A DNA stretch of 64,000 bases from an uncultured Prevotella sp. (GTDB lineage Bacteria; Bacteroidota; Bacteroidia; Bacteroidales; Bacteroidaceae): assembly GCA_900319905.1 (NCBI GenBank), contig ONQB01000012.1:1-64000 (forward strand), read 5' to 3'. Shown piece after piece: positions 1 to 7,835 of the stretch. The translations under genes and the position numbers were made by a program. Position 1 is the stretch's first letter. The number at the start of each line of letters is the position of its first letter. The notes under the pieces are model-generated. The model was given only the letters and a program-made list of their open reading frames with translations. It was not told where the DNA came from and searched no databases.

Positions 1-69
1 TTTGATGTCCTTGACTGAGATAATACATCTGTCAAGTAGTTCTACCAGACGGGAGTCGGGGAGGTTCAT
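1..69 (-). CDS. Partial ORF running off the left edge, mobile-region protein
   Basis: An ATG at 69-67 on the minus strand opens a frame that runs without a stop to the window edge (23 codons, beginning MNLPDSRLVELLDR). It starts 4 bases after the stop codon of the upstream HTH gene on the same strand, so the two look like one operon. The fragment is too short for a family assignment. The context (HTH protein, transposase, recombinase) suggests a mobile-element gene. It could also be a chance open frame. Confidence 0.4.
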   Translation of the reverse strand, partial: MNLPDSRLVELLDRCIISVKDIK

Positions 70-73
70 ACCA

Positions 74-466
74 TCAATGCTGTTCTTCTTTGGAGTTTTC
101 TTTTTCATTGTTGCATGAATCGTTTGGTTCTTGATTGGGAAGTTCACGAATCTCATCTGAGCCACGATTGCCATTATTCTTTATCCACTTTATCAGTTCC
201 TTCTTTTCAAAGAATATAATCTTGCCACGCGGCTTGAAGTGAGGTATTTCACCATTACAGGTGAGCTTATAGAGAAGACTCTGGGAGATGTCGAGATACT
301 GACACACTTCTCTCATATTCAGAATGTCTTTGGTCGAGTAGAGTGTCTCTTCTATTGATTTGAGACGCTTGTTGATGATGTCCGGCTCAATCGTTTTCAA
401 TTCTTTGAGCTGCATCTCCAACAGTTCAATACGTTTTTCTAACAGTTCGAGTTCTTTCTTTGCCAT
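74..466 (-). CDS. Helix-turn-helix (excisionase-like) DNA-binding protein
   Basis: This 130-residue protein has a leucine- and lysine-rich N-terminal third (about residues 1-45) with heptad-like spacing typical of a coiled coil. A helix-turn-helix of the excisionase/MerR-like HTH_17 type follows at about 48-97 (ILNMREVCQYLDIS, SLLYKLTCNGEIPHFKPRGK, then FFEKKELIKWI). The C-terminal tail is polar and acidic. In Bacteroidetes, proteins of this size and pattern usually sit in integrative elements, where they act as excision or transfer regulators or simply bind element DNA. Here the downstream partial ORF and the nearby recombinase support that context. The exact role is not readable from the sequence. 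Confidence 0.75.
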   Translation of the reverse strand: MAKKELELLEKRIELLEMQLKELKTIEPDIINKRLKSIEETLYSTKDILNMREVCQYLDISQSLLYKLTCNGEIPHFKPRGKIIFFEKKELIKWIKNNGNRGSDEIRELPNQEPNDSCNNEKENSKEEQH

Positions 467-768
467 ATATAAGAGTTTTTAATTTGACCACGAGGGATAA
501 TCCTCAGATATAATTGAATTGATTACAAAGGTAAAAGGATAAAACAGTTCATTTTCAGAACAACACTATATACAAACAGATGTTTCGTGGTTATATAGCT
601 TAGTTGGTTTCACTTGCTTGGATTTGTTAGCTTTTTCATGGTTTTTTGGGATGTTTCTTTGTTATATATTACATTCAAATAGCATTCATTTTCATTAAAT
701 CACACTCGTTTTTATTATTTAGGCGGTTAGACCGCACTATTTCGTAAAATTTTTATTACCTTTGCACC
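467..768. other. Intergenic stretch between HTH gene and transposase
   Basis: About 300 A/T-rich bases with no convincing gene. It holds the upstream regions of two divergent genes. The only structure I see is the palindrome and -7 element just before the transposase, listed separately. No transposon terminal inverted repeat could be matched to the other side of the transposase. Confidence 0.5.
723..766 (+). promoter_or_regulatory. Palindrome and TAnnTTTG promoter before the transposase
   Basis: A perfect 5-bp dyad with a 3-base loop (GCGGT-TAG-ACCGC, 723-735) lies just upstream of a Bacteroidetes -7 element (TACCTTTGC, about 758-766). The -7 element ends three bases before the ATG at 769, so the transcript would be nearly leaderless. 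The dyad could be an operator or part of the element end; this is inference. Confidence 0.5.
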
Positions 769-1638
769 ATGAAACCAAGAAATATATACAAGGGCATCAG
801 CCTTGCCAGATTCAACAAGTCCTTTCAAAACGACGAGGATTGTTACAAATATCTGGCTGGCATAAAATGGAAAGGTGACTCTTTCGTTTGCAAGCGATGT
901 GGCAATACACATTACTGCAAAGGACAGTTACCTTTCGCTAGACGATGCACCAGATGTAAGCATGATGAAAGCCCAACGGCAGGAACCATATTTAACAAGA
1001 TCAGGATATCACTTCTCACTGCTTTCCGTATAATCTTTGATATGTGTGTCTCTGAAAAGAGCATATCTTCCTCAAAACAAGCTGAGGAATATGGCGTAAG
1101 ACAAAAGACCATTTGGGAATTCAAACGGAAAATGCAGTTAGCATTGTATAACCAGGACATCAATTTTCTTAATGGCACGGTTCTCATTACCGATTTCTAT
1201 GTCGTGGGACGAAATAACGACCAATCTGAAAATATCGTATTGGTGGCGATGGAGGTTTTGAACAATGGAGAAATAGGCAAGGCATATGGACTACTGTTGA
1301 ACTGCTTATCGTCTGAACAAATCCATAGATTCTTCGGACAGCACATTAAAGCAGATGCAAAAGTGTACATCAGTAAAGATAGAAATTATGAGCATTATAT
1401 CTCAAATTACCACATAGAGACGAATGAAAACACAGCTAAATTAACTCAAAGCATCACACATGTCTCAAATCTTAAGAACTGGCTATTCGGAGCGCACCGA
1501 CATATATTGCCAGAATATATCCAAGGGTATTTGAATGAGTATTACTTCCGATTCAATAGACGTAATAATAGGGCAATGGTGTTTGACGAGTTTATTGGAT
1601 TGATGATGCTGCACCAACCATATAGCAAATCAAAATAA
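769..1638 (+). CDS. IS1595-family transposase
   Basis: The 289-residue protein has the IS1595 layout. An N-terminal zinc ribbon has cysteines at 41, 44, 60 and 63 (CKRC...CTRC), followed by the family motif SPTAGTIF, a helical linker, and a DDE/DDN-type nuclease domain. The first acidic residue is in VLITDFYVVG, where the family usually has DE-Y-GG, so the motif is divergent. A later acidic residue is in SKDRNYEHY. The end carries SNLKNWLFGAH and YLNEYYFRFNRR, the classic C-terminal signature. Length is near normal, so the gene looks intact. I could not find matching terminal inverted repeats or a target duplication, so it may be a degraded or immobile copy. It lies inside a region with other mobile-element genes. 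Confidence 0.88.
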   Translation: MKPRNIYKGISLARFNKSFQNDEDCYKYLAGIKWKGDSFVCKRCGNTHYCKGQLPFARRCTRCKHDESPTAGTIFNKIRISLLTAFRIIFDMCVSEKSISSSKQAEEYGVRQKTIWEFKRKMQLALYNQDINFLNGTVLITDFYVVGRNNDQSENIVLVAMEVLNNGEIGKAYGLLLNCLSSEQIHRFFGQHIKADAKVYISKDRNYEHYISNYHIETNENTAKLTQSITHVSNLKNWLFGAHRHILPEYIQGYLNEYYFRFNRRNNRAMVFDEFIGLMMLHQPYSKSK

Positions 1639-1749
1639 GGAATAAGCACATACCAATATGTATGTATTATAATATCAAATTTTTCAATAACAGTTTAATT
1701 CACAAAAAGAAAATGAAACGGTTAAAGAACACTCCCGTGCTCTCTCTTT

Positions 1750-2514
1750 TTGTGCCCATGCTGTGCAAGCCGTACAAAGAAAGTAGAGAATGAGCTGCCA
1801 CAAAATGAGCTTTGGCAGCTCTATCGTGCTGCATACGAGCAGTACCAGTCTGTAATCATCAAAGGCGAGAAATCTTATTCTCGTTATGTGAATGATTTCA
1901 TCTACTATCACCTTCCATGTACAAGCATTCGTGAAGCAGACATCAGACTTCATGTTATGCATTTGTTCGCACTGAAGGAGCTTCTGGAAGAACGCCCCGA
2001 CCTTGTAGATGCCTTCTTCTCAAAAGACAGCTTTGAGGAGAAGGACTTTCTCAAAATGGATGACTTGTTCAATAAAGGCAGGAGTCTCGAAGAGCCAGAA
2101 CCCGTGTTTCTGGCTCATTTTAATGTTGAGCAGATACGCCTTATAACAAAGTTTGCGAGCTCAACAAATCTATTCCAGCGCAAGGTGACAGAAAAAGACA
2201 TCAAAGATCTATTTGAATGTAGATTGTCAATTCCCCTTCAAGCAACGGTCAATAGACATGTGGCAATTTTCTTCGGCAAACTTCGTGAACATGGGCTTCT
2301 GCCTTATTCATGGCAGATGATTATGGACAACCATAAACTGGTATCATCGTCTGTCAATAACGAGCCTTTGCGTGCAAGTCAACTGCGATGTGGACTATCA
2401 CAGGCAAGAGTTGCCAATCTTCGGAAGAAGCCAAACTCCAACATAACAGATGACGGAATCGGCTTCTATGACAGTTGCGACGTGTTTATAAAGAAACTGA
2501 AAGAATGTCTGTAA
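1750..2514 (+). CDS. Unrecognised protein in mobile region, start uncertain
   Basis: This open frame gives about 254 residues and has no ATG near its beginning. The frame opens at 1726 after a TAA, and the first possible initiator is a TTG at 1750. An ATG at 1713 lies in another frame and gives only a 26-codon peptide (MKRLKNTPVLSLFVPMLCKP...) that ends inside the start of this ORF. The body is a soluble, mostly helical protein with no motif I recognise. It ends in a region resembling a DNA-binding or helical bundle (LRASQLRCGLSQARVANLRK). The 5' end may have been lost or frameshifted when the neighbouring transposase arrived. Codon use is A/T-rich like its mobile neighbours. Function unknown. 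Confidence 0.55.
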   Translation: MCPCCASRTKKVENELPQNELWQLYRAAYEQYQSVIIKGEKSYSRYVNDFIYYHLPCTSIREADIRLHVMHLFALKELLEERPDLVDAFFSKDSFEEKDFLKMDDLFNKGRSLEEPEPVFLAHFNVEQIRLITKFASSTNLFQRKVTEKDIKDLFECRLSIPLQATVNRHVAIFFGKLREHGLLPYSWQMIMDNHKLVSSSVNNEPLRASQLRCGLSQARVANLRKKPNSNITDDGIGFYDSCDVFIKKLKECL

Positions 2515-2557
2515 AATGCAAGCAATCCTATTATCTGCAAATAGGAGAGCTATATAA

Positions 2558-2622
2558 CAACTATATACGGAATCCTATATAGTTGCTATTCGCATACTTG
2601 TGATTTTTGAGGGCTACCTTTG
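2558..2622 (+). promoter_or_regulatory. Inverted repeat and -7 promoter element before the HTH gene
   Basis: A perfect 10-bp inverted repeat (CAACTATATA at 2558-2567, TATATAGTTG at 2576-2585, 8-base loop) precedes a Bacteroidetes -7 element TACCTTTG at 2615-2622. It lies 64 bases upstream of the ATG at 2686. The repeat could be an operator for one of the HTH proteins or the terminator hairpin of the preceding gene. No T-run follows it directly. Confidence 0.5.
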
Positions 2623-2685
2623 CGGCAGAATTGAATCTGGCACGGAGGTAGTCCCTCCACGTCATCACATTTAAATCATAAGAAT

Positions 2686-2967
2686 ATGGATGATAATAGA
2701 GAATTTCATTTTTTAGACACGACTGTTACTTTCGACCAGTTCATTGACTCGTTGGCGACGAAGGTGGCTTTACGAATACATCAGGTGGAAAAAGGTCAAT
2801 TTGAAATCAGTCAGGCACAGGCTTATAGAATGTATGGAAGAGCAGACGTTGAACGATGGGTAAAAAGTGGCAAGTTAAAGCCTGTCAGAATATCGCCAGG
2901 AAAGAAACGATACAGGCTTATCGATTTGCAAGAATTAGCCAACATTCAGCAAAACTATCTTCTGTAA
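2686..2967 (+). CDS. Small helix-turn-helix (excisionase-like) protein
   Basis: A 93-residue protein. The N-terminal 45 residues are a short helical segment. The C-terminal half has the winged HTH_17/excisionase pattern: a helix (EISQAQAYRMYG), then ADVERWVKSGKLKPVRISPGK, then KRYRLIDLQELANI. Such proteins often control excision or bind the attachment region of integrative elements. It is convergent with the tyrosine recombinase at 3042-4496, and the two are separated by a shared terminator hairpin. Its own -7 promoter element lies at 2615-2622. The DNA-binding fold is fairly clear; a role as recombination directionality factor is an inference from the neighbour. Confidence 0.72.
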   Translation: MDDNREFHFLDTTVTFDQFIDSLATKVALRIHQVEKGQFEISQAQAYRMYGRADVERWVKSGKLKPVRISPGKKRYRLIDLQELANIQQNYLL

Positions 2968-2984
2968 AACAAGTCACAAAAAGA

Positions 2985-3021
2985 AAAACTCAGATATGAC
3001 ACTAAGTCGTATCTGAGTTTT
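2985..3021. terminator. Bidirectional terminator between HTH gene and recombinase
   Basis: Perfect 12-bp arms AAAACTCAGATA (2985-2996) and TATCTGAGTTTT (3010-3021) with a 13-base loop. The A- and T-runs on the outer ends give a U-tract on either strand. It sits between two convergent genes. Confidence 0.85.
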
Positions 3022-3041
3022 ATTATGTCATTAATGCAATC

Positions 3042-4496
3042 TTAACGAACCAGTCGTTGATACATCTGTGTGAGGTTCTTATCAACATTGGTTATCTTGA
3101 ACTGAATGCGAGTATCTTTTACTTTCTTTGGAAGCAATGTAACCAGTTTATCCATTATCTGGTCAACATTGTTGAATCCTGTATCTTCAAGAGCACAAAC
3201 CTGCTTACCCATCACATAGGCCTCTGCACGAACATTATTGTACTTTGAGATTCGCTCGAATGTTTTATCCTCCTTCTCAACATGCTTAGATTCATTATCA
3301 GTAAAAAAGATGAAATCAATTACCTTCTCATTCAAAATCCAAGCTGGAGTAAAATCAACTTTCACATAGACCTTGGCCATTTTGTTGATGGAATGGTTAA
3401 GCCCAAAGTCAACTTCATTCAAGGTCGCACCACATTCATTCTGAGCTATGGTTGCCCAACTATGACGAAAAGCATAGAGGGAAGCCTTGAAGTTAGGGTC
3501 AACCTTCTCCCATATCTGCTTAATACCAATATTTACATTAGCGCAGAAAGAATCTGAGGTTGACAAACGATCATGAAAGTTGAACAACCAAGGAGTATCT
3601 ACATTTTTAGAGAGATACTTCTCGAAAGTAGGTTTCAAGAATTCAGGTACTCTGATTTCAAAATATGCTTTATCGGCACGTGACTTTCTGGTTTTCTGTC
3701 GCTCGTAATGGAAGATGCCGTTGATATACTGCTCTTTTTCTGCATTGAAAATATCCACTGCATTCAAACCACAAAGGCAGAACGAAATCAAAGCAACATC
3801 CTGGCCAACCTCCATAAGAGGATTGGTGAACCGGCTTCTATCAGGTACAACACTAAAGAACTTACGCAACATGCTTGCTGGGATAGCTCGCTTCTCAGGG
3901 ATGTCGCTTCGTGGAATCACAACATTTCCCCAAGGGTTCTTGAGTAAAGATATACCTTGCTCTTCATCGTTGTATTCCTTTAGCGCAGCTTTATAGACTT
4001 CACGGATGCAAACTGGGTACTGTTCCTTACAACGATTGGTTTCTGAAAGAGATTCTATCCATCGGTTAAGAAAAGCAGAGGTCATGCGAGAAAACATAAT
4101 GTTGTCTGTCTCGGCAAATCTCTCCAAGTGGTTCAATGCCCACTTGTAGTTGCGTGAAGTACGTTCTTGACCTCTACTTATCAGCTTTTTAATGTGATTC
4201 CTCGCATAATCTGAAAATGACAGATCTTCAGTTGAAGTTGTGAGGTAGGAGACTACTTCCGATGCTGTCCAGCTTGAACAGTCAATCTGGTTCAGTATCT
4301 GATAGTATCGGCTAATCAGATTTGAAGTTTGTTGAATAACAAATGGATCAATTACATCCTTACCCTTGATTCCTTTATCATTCACCATCCACGATGTTCT
4401 TATAAAAGAACTCTGTCTATTATGGACAACTCGAATGTAAACTATATACATTCCAGTTTTAAGCTTTGTTTTTACTGTAGGTCTAAGTGTAGCCAT
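3042..4496 (-). CDS. Tyrosine recombinase / site-specific integrase
   Basis: The 484-residue protein has the layout of a Bacteroidetes tyrosine recombinase. An N-terminal arm-binding-like beta domain covers about residues 1-45. A SAM-like core-binding helical domain follows at about 90-190 (FSDYARNHIKKLI ... RNYKWALNHLERF), then a C-terminal catalytic domain. The second conserved Arg and the His are seen in YAFRHSWATIAQ, a later His in FGLNHSINKMA, and the nucleophilic Tyr probably in AKVYVKVDF. The position of the first conserved Arg reads CGLNAVDIF, with Asn instead of Arg; I recall this substitution in a clade of Bacteroidetes integrases. About 70-100 extra residues follow the catalytic Tyr. 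The start codon faces a cluster of phased direct repeats (4590-4729), a plausible attachment or arm-site region. It probably catalyses integration or inversion of the local element. Confidence 0.88.
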   Translation of the reverse strand: MATLRPTVKTKLKTGMYIVYIRVVHNRQSSFIRTSWMVNDKGIKGKDVIDPFVIQQTSNLISRYYQILNQIDCSSWTASEVVSYLTTSTEDLSFSDYARNHIKKLISRGQERTSRNYKWALNHLERFAETDNIMFSRMTSAFLNRWIESLSETNRCKEQYPVCIREVYKAALKEYNDEEQGISLLKNPWGNVVIPRSDIPEKRAIPASMLRKFFSVVPDRSRFTNPLMEVGQDVALISFCLCGLNAVDIFNAEKEQYINGIFHYERQKTRKSRADKAYFEIRVPEFLKPTFEKYLSKNVDTPWLFNFHDRLSTSDSFCANVNIGIKQIWEKVDPNFKASLYAFRHSWATIAQNECGATLNEVDFGLNHSINKMAKVYVKVDFTPAWILNEKVIDFIFFTDNESKHVEKEDKTFERISKYNNVRAEAYVMGKQVCALEDTGFNNVDQIMDKLVTLLPKKVKDTRIQFKITNVDKNLTQMYQRLVR

Positions 4497-4589
4497 AATT
4501 TTTATAATTAGTAAAATCGTTTATACTCTTTATACGCTTTGTTTAATAGTTTACGAACTTGTTTAACAAGATGGAAAAACTATAATAAA

Positions 4590-4729
4590 TCTGGTCAACA
4601 TTATCCCAAATTCTGGTCAACATATCGCAAACACAGGAGGGATTTTTTGCCGTTTTTGCAGAAGTCGTTTTTTTGTCTGGTCAACATGCTCAAAAAATCT
4701 GGTCAACAAAATGGGGTATTTGGTCAGCA
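4590..4729 (+). repeat. Direct repeats phased at 22 bp beside the recombinase (putative att/arm sites)
   Basis: The 11-mer TCTGGTCAACA occurs exactly at 4590-4600, 4612-4622, 4676-4686 and 4698-4708. A degenerate fifth copy (TTGGTCAGCAC) is at 4719-4729. Start-to-start spacings are 22, 64, 22 and about 21-22 bases, so all copies lie on roughly the same face of the DNA helix. The cluster lies 94 bases beyond the recombinase start codon and between it and the end of ppdK. Known tyrosine recombinases of Bacteroidetes elements bind repeated arm-type sites near their gene; assigning that role here is inference. Iterons for replication are an alternative. Confidence 0.7.
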
Positions 4730-7493
4730 CGTTCTGCTTGCGTAACGTGCAGAATATGAGCAAAAAGAACCGAGGCAAGAACCTGTTTCCCAAGTCCTTG
4801 CCTCGTATTTTACTAATTATCAGCATTCTGTCGTTTATTCCTCTACAGCAGCCATGGCAGAACTTGACACTCGAAGGCTCACCGCCATGCTCACCGCATA
4901 TGCCACACTTAAGATTAGGATTGGTGCTACGACCCTTCTTCACACCCATCTCAACAAGCTGACCCACGCCGGTCTGGTCGAGAACCTGGAACGGATCCAC
5001 CTCGAGCACCTTCTTATCGAGATAGGTAGGCAGGAAGCGGGCCACATCATCGCGGCTGTAGCCAAATGTCATCTGCGTAAGGTCGTTGGTGCCGAAGCTG
5101 AAGTAATCAGCATACTTGGCAATCTTATCAGCAGTAAGGGCTGCACGCGGGATCTCAATCATTGTGCCAAGCTTAAACTCAATCTCCATACCTTCCTCAG
5201 CAAACACCTGCTTGGCAGCGGCACGGATGACTGCTTGCTGCTGCTCCAGCTCCTTATAAGTACCTACGAGCGGCACCATAATCTCCGGACGGGGATCGAA
5301 ACCCTCCTTCTTCAGTTGGATGGCAGCACCCAAGATAGCCTTGGTCTGCATGGCCGTGATCTCAGGATAGGTAATACCAAGACGGCAACCGCGAAGACCC
5401 AGCATTGGGTTCACCTCTTGGAGTGCAGCCACACGATGCTTGATGAAGTCAAGGCTCTTGCCCATCTCCTCAGCCATCACCTTCTGTCCGGCCTCATCGT
5501 GTGGAACAAATTCGTGAAGAGGAGGATCGAGCAGACGGATGTTGACCGACATGCCGTTCATGCACTTCAAGATGCCATAGAAATCCTTCTTCTGCAAGGG
5601 CAGAAGCTTGGCCAAAGCCACCTCACGGCCAGCCTTGTCGTCGGCAAGGATCATCTCTCGCATGGCCTTGATCTTATCAGCATCGAAGAACATATGCTCG
5701 GTGCGGCACAAGCCGATGCCCACTGCACCAAACCGCTTTGCCACCTCGGCATCGTGCGGAGTGTCGGCATTGGTGCGCACCACCATGCGGGTGTATTTGT
5801 TACAGAGGTCCATGAGCTCGGCGAAATCACCAGAGACCTCGGCAGGCTTGGTCTTCACCTCACCTTGATAAACCTCACCGGTAGAACCGTTGATTGAGAT
5901 GTAATCGCCTTCATGCAGCAGCACTCCGTCTATCTCCACGGTACGTGCCTTATAGTCGACGATGATGGCACCGGCACCGGACACACAACACTTTCCCATG
6001 CCACGAGCCACCACAGCAGCGTGAGAGGTCATACCGCCGCGGGCTGTCAGAATGCCCTCGGCAGCACTCATTCCGGCCAAATCCTCAGGGGAAGTCTCTA
6101 TACGGACCATCACCACCTGATGGCCTTCGTCATGCCACTTGGCAGCATCATCGGCGAAGAACACAATCTGGCCGCAGGCAGCGCCTGGGGAGGCTGGCAA
6201 ACCACGAGTAAGCACCTTGGCCTTGCCCAACGCAGCCTTGTCAAACACAGGATGGAGCAGCTCGTCCAGCTTGTTGGGTTCGCAGCGCTCAATGGCTGTC
6301 TTCTCGTCTATCATACCTTCATGAAGCAAATCCATGGCTATCTTTACCATGGCCGTACCCGTACGCTTACCGTTACGGGTCTGCAGGAACCACAGCTTAC
6401 CTTCCTGAACAGTGAACTCCATATCCTGCATGTCATGATAGTGATGCTCAAGTTTATCCTGAAGAGCGTTGAGCTGTGCATAGATAGCAGGCATGGCCTC
6501 TTCCATAGACGGGAACTTCGTGGAACGGATATCCTCGGAGATGCCTTGCTGCTTAGCCCAACGCAAAGAACCTTCCTTGGTAATCTGCTGAGGCGTACGG
6601 ATACCGGCAACGACATCCTCACCCTGTGCATTCACAAGATACTCACCATTGAAACGGTTCTCACCCGTTGCGGCATCACGCGAGAAGCACACTCCCGTTG
6701 CAGAGGTGTCGCCCATGTTACCGAACACCATCGCCATCACTGTCACGGCGGTACCCCACTCCTGCGGAATACCCTCCATCTTACGATAAAGGATGGCACG
6801 CTCGTTCATCCAGCTGTCGAACACAGCGCAGATGGCACCCCACAACTGATCGACAGGATTTTCGGGGAAAGCCTGACCGGTACGTTCGAAGATAGCTTGC
6901 TTGAAAAGCGTCACCAACTGCTTCAGCTCATCAACGTTCATCTCGTTGTCAAGCACGATGCCGCGCTGACTCTTCACCTTCTCAATGATGGCCTCAAAAG
7001 GATCAATGTCGTCTTTGTTGACGGGTTTCATACCCAGCACAACATCGCCGTACATCTGAACGAAACGACGATAGCTGTCATAGGCAAAACGCTCATTGCC
7101 GGTCTTCTTAGCAAGACCAACAACAACCTGGTCGTTCAATCCCAGATTAAGAATGGTGTCCATCATACCCGGCATGGAAGCACGGGCACCTGAACGAACA
7201 CTGACCAGCAACGGATTGACGGCATCACCAAACTTCAATCCCATCAGGTCCTCGATGTGCTTGACGCTTTTCTCCACGTCAGACTGAAGCAAAGCCACAA
7301 CATCAGCCTTGCCCTTTTCGAAGTACTCGTTGCAAACGTCGGTAGTGATGGTGAATCCAGGAGGAACAGGCACTCCAATCAAATTCATCTCAGCCAGATT
7401 GGCACCTTTACCACCTAACAGATTTCTCATGTCTGCACGACCTTCGGCTTTACCATTGCCGAAAGTATAAACCCTTTTTTCGCTCATAGACAA
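4617..7493 (-). CDS. ppdK: Pyruvate, phosphate dikinase with deleted, frameshifted C-terminus
   Basis: Pyruvate, phosphate dikinase interconverts pyruvate + ATP + Pi with PEP + AMP + PPi in the cytoplasm. The N-terminal ATP-binding domain begins RVYTFGNGKAEG, then RNLLGGKGANLAEM. The phosphohistidine domain carries GGMTSHAAVVARGMGKCC at about residue 460. The PEP/pyruvate TIM barrel ends with the catalytic Cys in CGICGEHGGEPSS. After FCH (residue 880) the family sequence breaks. The expected KVGLNYVSCSPFRVPIA... end is missing, and the next bases (4853 downwards) are GGCTGCTGTAGAGGAATAA, which in the +1 frame spell the expected terminal AAVEE-stop (stop at 4837-4835). So about 68 bases, not a multiple of three, are absent, and the frame reads on for 78 foreign codons to 4617, through its own terminator. 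The last helices of the barrel are lost. Either a real mutation or an assembly error. Confidence 0.9.
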   Translation of the reverse strand: MSMSEKRVYTFGNGKAEGRADMRNLLGGKGANLAEMNLIGVPVPPGFTITTDVCNEYFEKGKADVVALLQSDVEKSVKHIEDLMGLKFGDAVNPLLVSVRSGARASMPGMMDTILNLGLNDQVVVGLAKKTGNERFAYDSYRRFVQMYGDVVLGMKPVNKDDIDPFEAIIEKVKSQRGIVLDNEMNVDELKQLVTLFKQAIFERTGQAFPENPVDQLWGAICAVFDSWMNERAILYRKMEGIPQEWGTAVTVMAMVFGNMGDTSATGVCFSRDAATGENRFNGEYLVNAQGEDVVAGIRTPQQITKEGSLRWAKQQGISEDIRSTKFPSMEEAMPAIYAQLNALQDKLEHHYHDMQDMEFTVQEGKLWFLQTRNGKRTGTAMVKIAMDLLHEGMIDEKTAIERCEPNKLDELLHPVFDKAALGKAKVLTRGLPASPGAACGQIVFFADDAAKWHDEGHQVVMVRIETSPEDLAGMSAAEGILTARGGMTSHAAVVARGMGKCCVSGAGAIIVDYKARTVEIDGVLLHEGDYISINGSTGEVYQGEVKTKPAEVSGDFAELMDLCNKYTRMVVRTNADTPHDAEVAKRFGAVGIGLCRTEHMFFDADKIKAMREMILADDKAGREVALAKLLPLQKKDFYGILKCMNGMSVNIRLLDPPLHEFVPHDEAGQKVMAEEMGKSLDFIKHRVAALQEVNPMLGLRGCRLGITYPEITAMQTKAILGAAIQLKKEGFDPRPEIMVPLVGTYKELEQQQAVIRAAAKQVFAEEGMEIEFKLGTMIEIPRAALTADKIAKYADYFSFGTNDLTQMTFGYSRDDVARFLPTYLDKKVLEVDPFQVLDQTGVGQLVEMGVKKGRSTNPNLKCGICGEHGGEPSSVKFCHGCCRGINDRMLIISKIRGKDLGNRFLPRFFLLIFCTLRKQNVLTKYPILLTRFFEHVDQTKKRLLQKRQKIPPVFAIC
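4761..4805 (-). terminator. Rho-independent terminator of ppdK
   Basis: On the minus strand the arms CGAGGCAAG (4805-4797) and CTTGCCTCG (4779-4771) form a perfect 9-bp stem. A T-rich tract (GTTCTTTTTG, 4770-4761) follows. It lies about 30 bases after the inferred original stop codon of ppdK (4837-4835). This confirms that the frame running on to 4617 is not the native end of the gene. Confidence 0.85.
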
Positions 7494-7652
7494 TTTATAG
7501 ATAAATATTTTACGTATGTAATGTTTCGTAATTCCAATTGCTTCATGCTTCTGTCATACTTGTCCAACTTGATGGTGTCTGATTCCAGCCACGTCATGCG
7601 GCAGATCAAATGAAATATCTCCAAGACCACATGTTTTGCAAAGTTGACATTG

Positions 7653-7684
7653 CAAAGGTAGCTTTTAACTTTCACATCTGCAAA
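7653..7684 (-). promoter_or_regulatory. Promoter of ppdK
   Basis: On the minus strand, TTTG (7684-7681) is followed by 20 bases and then TACCTTTG (7660-7653). This closely matches the Bacteroidetes sigma-ABfr consensus (TTTG, 19-21 bases, TAnnTTTG). It implies a 5' leader of about 150 bases before the ATG at 7493. Confidence 0.75.
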
Positions 7685-7775
7685 GAATTTGGATAAAATT
7701 TATCATCACACCATAACATTTCTTATTGTTCGCGTAAACAATGAACCGTCTTGGAACAAACAAAGCCGAATTTAG

Positions 7776-7806
7776 TTTGTTTTCCCATGTTTTTGCGCTA
7801 ACTTTG
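7776..7806 (+). promoter_or_regulatory. Promoter of rlmD
   Basis: TTTG at 7776-7779, exactly 19 bases, then TAACTTTG at 7799-7806: an ideal Bacteroidetes promoter. The transcript should begin just after it. This rules out the GTG at 7809 as the practical start and favours the ATG at 7836. Confidence 0.8.
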
Positions 7807-7835
7807 CAGTGAAATCCAACAAACAAGTCAATACA

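Larger units (their letters stand above)
7494..7835. other. Divergent promoter region between ppdK and rlmD
   Basis: About 340 bases with no gene. It holds back-to-back promoters for ppdK (minus) and rlmD (plus), listed separately, and a ppdK leader of about 150 bases. Confidence 0.6.

Noticed and set aside
4539-4745. 68-codon plus-strand open frame
   Set aside because: It covers the phased direct repeats and has no start signal or family similarity; the region fits a site better than a gene.
4854-7193. Long plus-strand open frames (347 and 426 codons) opposite ppdK
   Set aside because: They are antisense to a clear gene, rich in His/Leu/Thr as expected from a complementary reading, and match no family.
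7484-7675. 63-codon minus-strand open frame overlapping the ppdK start
   Set aside because: It spans the ppdK promoter and leader and shows no family features.
7809-7835. Upstream GTG start for rlmD
   Set aside because: It lies three bases after the predicted -7 element, so it would be at or before the transcript start; the ATG at 7836 fits the family length.
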